Below are positions 58,995 to 64,000 of a stretch of DNA of 64,000 nucleotides, in pieces (the stretch's first letter is position 1; each line of letters opens with the position of its first letter). The notes under the pieces are model-generated. The model was not told the origin of the DNA. It did not search any database and saw only the letters and a list, made by a program, of their open reading frames with translations. Origin of the DNA: Arabidopsis thaliana (Eukaryota; Streptophyta; Magnoliopsida; Brassicales; Brassicaceae); assembly GCF_000001735.4 (NCBI RefSeq), contig NC_003070.9, positions 22,987,971 through 23,051,970 of the forward strand, given 5' to 3'. The translations under genes were made by a program, and so were the position numbers.

Positions 58995-61900
58995 ATGTCT
59001 TCTGAGAGACCAGACGAAGAGAAACCAGAGACTCGCGATGTTCTTCGAGTCCAAGATCTGATCCATGGAGGAGGAGGAGCTTCACCGGTTCAATCACCGA
59101 CACGTCTCGGTCCAACCCGCTTTTCAGAAGTAGCTGGAGACAAGATTCTTAACACCGGGTCGAATTGTATCGGGTCGGTTTTGTCTTGGATCAACGGAGA
59201 TCCAAACCGGAATTTGAAAAATCCGGTTAAGAGAGCAAAAAGGAAACGAATCAGAACGGCGAAAACCGCCGCGTTTGTAATCGTACTTGTTGGTTTCTTC
59301 ATTTTCGTTAATTGGTTTATGCTCTCTCAGCTCCATGAAGGTCGAGCTTGGCTACGGAGAGGATTCTCGAAAAAAACGAATCTTAAACCGAAACTGAACC
59401 CGGATCCGAACTCGAGTGTGAAACGGGTATCCGTTAAAGTGTCGGCGAATGTACAGGTAAATTAGTTAAAAATTTAATAATGTGATTGGTCAGTCAGTTT
59501 ACTGTGAACTTTAACTTTTTAACAGTCTGTTTCTTGTCAAATCAATTTCAAATCCCCAAATGGTTAAATTGTGTAAAAATTTAAACTTTTTGTCTAATAT
59601 ACAATTACTTCAAATACAGATTTGGTTAGAGAAAAATAAAATCCTCTGTTTGAGATTTGTTAGTTAGAATGTGAAAATGCTGTGGTTAGGAGACAAAGTT
59701 TACATGTTTGAGATTTTGCTAGGTGAAGTATGAAATTATTGTAGTAAATGGTAAGTTTATGTAGTGTAATGTTATATATTACATGATTTTTGCATTTGGA
59801 TTAATGGTTATGGAAGTTTCATTTGATGTTGAGTGACTTATGATTTGGTAGCATAAAGAGAAGAAAAAGATGGGAAAACCAAAGAAGACATATAATGGAA
59901 CATATGGTAGATTGTTGGCTTATGCTGCTCATGCTTTGGCTGAGGTATTATCCTTTCCGCTTTCGACATTTCGAATTCTTAAACCGAAACCGAAAAGCCT
60001 ACTGACCGAGACATTGTGTTCGTTAGGGGCAAAACAAGCTTGAACCAAAAGAGTTGTGGAGAGAACCAAAGGACCAAGCTTTGGCTTGGAAGCCTTGTGC
60101 TGATCAACGTTCCTGGAAGCCTAGTGGTCTCTTACTCTTACTCTCAATGAGTTTATTTCTCGTACTATATAGGTATAGTTTTTCTGATTTTTGTGTTTTT
60201 TTTTGTGTGTGGAGTTTAGATGGTAAAAATGGATATATAATGGTAACTGCAAATGGTGGGATCAACCAACAGAGAGTTGCTGTAAGTTTTGATTGCGTTA
60301 CACATTACTTTGTCATGTCCCACTCTTTATATTGACTAACCGTTGGATTTCGCGGGGACATTATTAAAACAGGTTTGTAACATCGTTGTTGTTGCGCGGA
60401 TGCTAAATGCGACACTCGTTATTCCTAAATTTATGTTCAGCGATGTCTGGACCGATGCAAGGTAACTATTGTAAGGTCCCTCCGTTCTCTGTCTCCTTCT
60501 CTTATAATTGATGCTTTCTTGAAAACGTCAAATTTTAACACTCTTGAATGGTATATATATGTTTCATAGTCAGTTTGGAGATATCTATCAGGTGGAACAC
60601 TTTATAAAGTATCTTTCTCCTGATATCCGGATTGTAAAGAAACTACCCAAAGAGCTTCAGTCTCTAGATCTTGAGGCTATTGGCAGCGTCGTAAGTTCCT
60701 TACACCGCTTTTAGTGTGAAAAACCGATTTCATCTTCGTATTTTTTCTAATGTAGTTCTCTTTTATGTCGTTTTTTAAGGTTACGGATATAGATGTCATG
60801 AAAGAAGCCAAGCCCGGGTTTTATATGAAGCACATTCTTCCTCTTCTACTCAAAAACAGAGTCGTCCATTTCTTAGGATTCGGAAACCGTTTGGCCTTTG
60901 ACCCGATACCGTTTGAGTTACAGGTAAAGAACCTTCTTTTAGCACCGTGGATATCGATATATTACCCGTAATGATCCAACTTTTTCTTGGGGAGTAGAGG
61001 CTGCGGTGTAGATGTAATTTTCATGCGCTAAACTTCGTTCCGAAGATACAAGAAACGGGTGCGATACTCGTAAGGAGATTACGAGATAGTGGATCACACC
61101 TTGCACCAGTTGACCCGTATCTCGTCGGTCCAAAATTTGCGTCATTCATATTGGACAAGAAAGCAGGTCCTCTCCATAAGGCTTCTAAGTATCTAGCAGT
61201 CCATCTCAGGTTTGAAATTGATATGGTGGCTCATTCTCTCTGTTACTTCGGAGGAGGTGATGCGGAAAAGGCAGAGCTTGATGCTTACCGGGAAAAGCAT
61301 TTCCCGACGTTGGCAAATCTAACAAAGACGCAAAAGTTTGTTCCTTTCCTCTCTTAACTCTTTTTCACATTATTATTTCAGTTTTGGTATCTCACTGAAT
61401 GCCCTTTTGTTTTCTCTTATGCAGAATGCCATCTCCAGACGATCTGAGGACAGAAGGACTTTGTCCTTTATCACCTGAAGAAGCCGTGCTTATGCTTGCG
61501 GGTCTGGGTTTTAGTCGGAAGACACGTGTTTTCGTCGCTGGTGCGAATATATATGGTGGGAATAAACGGTTAGCAGCTTTAACGAGTCTCTACCCGAATC
61601 TAGTCACCAAAGAGAATGTACTCTCACAAACTGAGCTAGAGCCTTTCAAGAACTTCTCATCTCAGGTGAAATGAAAACAAGAAAACCCGTCAAAACTTCC
61701 TTTTCGGTTTATCGGTTAACTTTCTCCGCTAAACTAAACCGAAGAATTGCATATTTTTCTTTCTGGTTATGTAGCTAGCGGTTCTTGATTTCATTGCATG
61801 CGCTGCATCAGACGCCTTTGCGATGACGGATTCAGGGAGCCAATTGTCGTCTCTGGTCTCGGGTTATCGGATATATTACGGAGCAGGGAAAATGCCGACG

Positions 61901-62083
61901 ATCAGACCGAACAAACGGAGATTCTCAGACATATTGTTGAAGAACAATACTATAGAGTGGAAAGTGTTCGAGCAGAGAGTGAGAAAAACGGTTAGGCAAA
62001 CCAAACATGTATTGGTTAGACCGACGGGACGCAGCGTTTACCGTTATCCAAGATGTAAAGAATGTATGTGTAATGAAGATTGA
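58995..62083 (+). CDS. O-fucosyltransferase family protein (GT106-type)
   Basis: Ten coding exons: 58995-59456, 59852-59944, 60027-60126, 60220-60281, 60373-60461, 60570-60690, 60780-60923, 60998-61335, 61425-61665 and 61775-62083, giving 652 residues. The ATG at 58995 is used because nothing upstream in frame is an ATG. A basic stretch and one membrane helix (91-110, TAAFVIVLVGFFIFVNWFML) make it a type II Golgi protein. Family landmarks: TANGGINQQRVAVCNIVVVA (about 222-241), VWTDASQFGDIYQ, RLRCRCNFHALNF, HLRFEIDM (426-433), CPLSPEEAVLML, VFVAGANIYGG and AMTDSGSQLSSLVSGYR. The family transfers sugars such as fucose, or rhamnose/mannose in related members; the acceptor here is unknown. Confidence 0.9.
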
Positions 62084-62442
62084 TTATTTGGTTTACATTG
62101 TTGGTTCGGTTTTTTAAACGGTCTTCATATTTTTCATGGCATTTGTAGCGGCTACACATTCTAGTGAGTACCAAGCTTGAGTTTGGTACCAATATGGTAT
62201 TATTAGTATTTGGTTTTGGGGGTATTTTGATGCTGGAAATACTAAGATTGGGTTTGGTAAACCGGTGGTAAGTATGAAATTTATCTCTCTATACATGCAT
62301 AAGTATGAAATCCTTCCAGAAGAATTAAAGTTAGCTTGAAGGATTAGGTGGATAACTACCATTCTACTAAGCACTTATTTAATGAGTAACTGTTTTACAC
62401 TTCAAAGACTTGTCGGTAACAATGATTCTTCATCTTGATGTT
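62084..62442. other. 3' flank of the O-fucosyltransferase gene
   Basis: 3' UTR and spacer. Nothing else recognised. Confidence 0.4.
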
Positions 62443-62451
62443 ATATATAAA
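62443..62451 (+). promoter_or_regulatory. TATA box of the proline-rich small gene
   Basis: TATATATAA about 50 bases before the ATG at 62496, giving a short leader. Its presence is the main support, beyond composition, for the small gene being real. Confidence 0.5.
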
Positions 62452-62495
62452 CTAAGTTAGTACACAAGACAGATATTGCAATAACAATTCACAAA

Positions 62496-62708
62496 ATGCC
62501 TTATCCTCCTCCTCATCGTCATCCTCCTCCTTTCCACCATCCACCGCCACCAAGACCACCGCCTCCGGAGCCTCGCCCTCCTCCACCTCCTCCAGGACCT
62601 CAGCCACCACCTCCACCTCCTCCCAGACCTGATCCACCACCTCCACTTCCCGGAGCTACTTGGTTTCCAGGACTTCTTGGGCCACGCCCTCCTAGACCAC
62701 CATATTAG
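62496..62708 (+). CDS. Short proline/histidine-rich protein
   Basis: 70 residues, single exon, starting MPYPPPHRHPPPFHHPPPP and ending LLGPRPPRPPY. More than half the residues are Pro, in runs of 3-8, with His and Arg between. No signal peptide is visible at this start, so it is not an obvious extensin-type wall protein. A TATA box precedes it and a poly(A)-rich flank follows. It may be a real small protein of unknown role; the antisense frame over the same bases is a compositional shadow. Confidence 0.5.
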   Translation: MPYPPPHRHPPPFHHPPPPRPPPPEPRPPPPPPGPQPPPPPPPRPDPPPPLPGATWFPGLLGPRPPRPPY

Positions 62709-63152
62709 TCGTCATGAATGTTTTGGTCTATTTAAGTATATAATTCGAAATATATATTGTCGAAACATCTTAGATCTTTAAAGATTTCATATGTGTAACA
62801 CTTTCATGTGTATTAGGCTCATCTGTGTAATCATCCTTCATATGTGTAATTAGAATGTATCTCAACCTTCGCAGGGTGGTAGGTTGAAACGGAGCACGCT
62901 TGCACTTTATTTGATTTTGTATTTGTAATGTAAAATTTAGAATATAATAACTAGTTTGTTGTTTACGTTTTATGTGAGAGCCGCTGAACAAATAAAAAAA
63001 ATAACTCTTCCTTATTCCATACATTCATTTTATGAAAAAACTTATCTCCGTTCCTATTTGATGGAGTGTCAATAACCTTTTCGTTGGAAATTTTTAAGAA
63101 TAAAGACCTTATTTTAAGTGAGATCGACAAGTAACAATAAAATTTTATGTTT
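62709..63152. other. Convergent spacer before ALE1
   Basis: 3' flanks of two convergent genes. No further feature. Confidence 0.4.
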
Positions 63153-63949
63153 TCAAATGGTTTTAACTGACAACGGTATTCTTATAATATGGTTTAAGCT
63201 TCCAGTAAGAACAACTTCACCAAATGTAAACTTGTTTAAGACTTGTGTGACATTGAATTCGATGTCTAGGTCTTGAGTTTTCTGTGGTGGTACGGTAAAC
63301 CAAGTTGGGGTTAACCGTACAGTTGTACCATTGGGAGGTAAAACCGAACCAAGATATGTCTCAGTCTTGTTGGAGACGTCTTGGAAACTTCTTCTCACCA
63401 CAAGTGACTCTTTAAGTGCAGATATAGTTACTGACGGATGGTTAAGGTTCGCTGGGTGGCTAAGCGTAGTGGTACACAAGACTCCTGTCGCGTCTCGGAT
63501 AGTGGCTGGGCTAATGTTTGGCAGTGAGCACAAGAAACTTATGTAGTCTTCAAAACCTGGTCCAATACCCCAAAAATGATATTATAAAGTTACCTATAAG
63601 ATTTTGTTTTACTACATTAATAGCACAAACTTTGTATAATTTATCAATTCCTTTCCATGATATGTAAAAAACTTACCAGCGGGTAAAACTAGTCCAGGAT
63701 CTAGGGCTCTAGCAGGATTAACATGGCCCGCACCATGATCAAAATGATTAGATGGAAATAATCTACTTAGCTCATAATACTCCGCTGATATAATTTCACC
63801 ATTACTATCGTATTCGTTAGCCGTGGTGGAGATGGCAGATGCAATCATGGCTGGAGTCCAAGAAGGATTAAGTTGTTTTATGAGCGCACCAATCCCTGCT
63901 ATATGAGGAGTCGCCATGCTTGTTCCCGACAATATGGCAAAGCTTCGTC
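63153..63949 (-). CDS. ALE1: Subtilisin-like serine protease ALE1, C-terminal part (cut by window end)
   Basis: Only the last two exons are inside: 63949-63677 and 63556-63153, joined G|GT in phase. The first carries the catalytic serine motif ILSGTSMATPHIAG and the following LIKQLNPSWTPAMIASAI, then HFDHGAGHVNPARALDPGLV, all classic plant subtilase text. The last exon is the fibronectin-III-like C-terminal domain (LNHPSVTISAL, TETYLGSVLPP, FTFGEVVLTG). The Asp and His of the triad and the PA/propeptide parts lie beyond position 64000. ALE1 is made in endosperm and activates the TWS1 peptide that guides embryonic cuticle formation. The name comes from family plus gene order. Confidence 0.85.
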
Positions 63950-64000
63950 CTACTCACAAAATGATCAATTTTAAACTTATGGGAGTAAATTTCATAAGAT

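Overview
This window is plant nuclear DNA: AT-rich intergenic sequence, genes split by short GT-AG introns, TATA boxes, and plant-only families (PPR editing factor, WRKY, SLAC-type anion channel, F-box, plant aspartic protease with saposin insert). The order SLAH4, F-box, SLAH1, aspartic protease, WRKY6, DUF266 glycosyltransferase, JmjC gene, OSCA channel, O-fucosyltransferase, ALE1 matches my memory of Arabidopsis thaliana chromosome 1 (the At1g622xx to At1g6234x interval). Gene names therefore mix motif evidence in the sequence with recalled synteny; no database search was run. Exon models were built by hand from splice consensus, reading phase and family homology.

Layout. 0.3-7.4 kb: three small secreted, low-complexity proteins of one family, separated by a LINE RNase H remnant (3.0-3.7 kb) and a nest of Helitron-like elements (4.0-6.1 kb). 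7.6-9.0 kb: a plastid-targeted protein of unknown function, six coding exons. 9.9-11.8 kb: MEF9, an intronless PPR RNA-editing factor. 12.3-20.6 kb: the anion-channel paralogues SLAH4 and SLAH1, flanking an orphan multi-pass membrane protein and an F-box gene. 22.1-25.6 kb: a vacuolar aspartic protease (PASPA2 type) in 12 coding exons. 28.9-31.2 kb: WRKY6, with almost 8 kb of gene-free DNA upstream. 39.0-41.2 kb: a DUF266/GT14-like glycosyltransferase. 45.0-51.3 kb: a KDM3-type JmjC demethylase (JMJ29) whose last intron is about 3 kb, starts with GC, and holds a three-copy tandem repeat. 53.7-56.9 kb: an OSCA/CSC1-like channel. 59.0-62.1 kb: an O-fucosyltransferase family protein. 62.5-62.7 kb: a tiny proline-rich protein. 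63.15 kb to the window end: the 3' part of the subtilase ALE1.

The genes are not an operon and mostly act separately. The connected parts are the duplicated SLAH pair, which also shares promoter sequence, and the small secreted-protein family. No CRISPR, rRNA, tRNA or bacterial-type system was found. The most unusual things are the JMJ29 terminal intron and its unclassified repeat, two GC-AG introns in neighbouring genes, the fast-changing secreted-protein family, the nested Helitrons, an enolase-like exon fossil and a roughly 70-bp tandem repeat upstream of the SLAH1 3' end.
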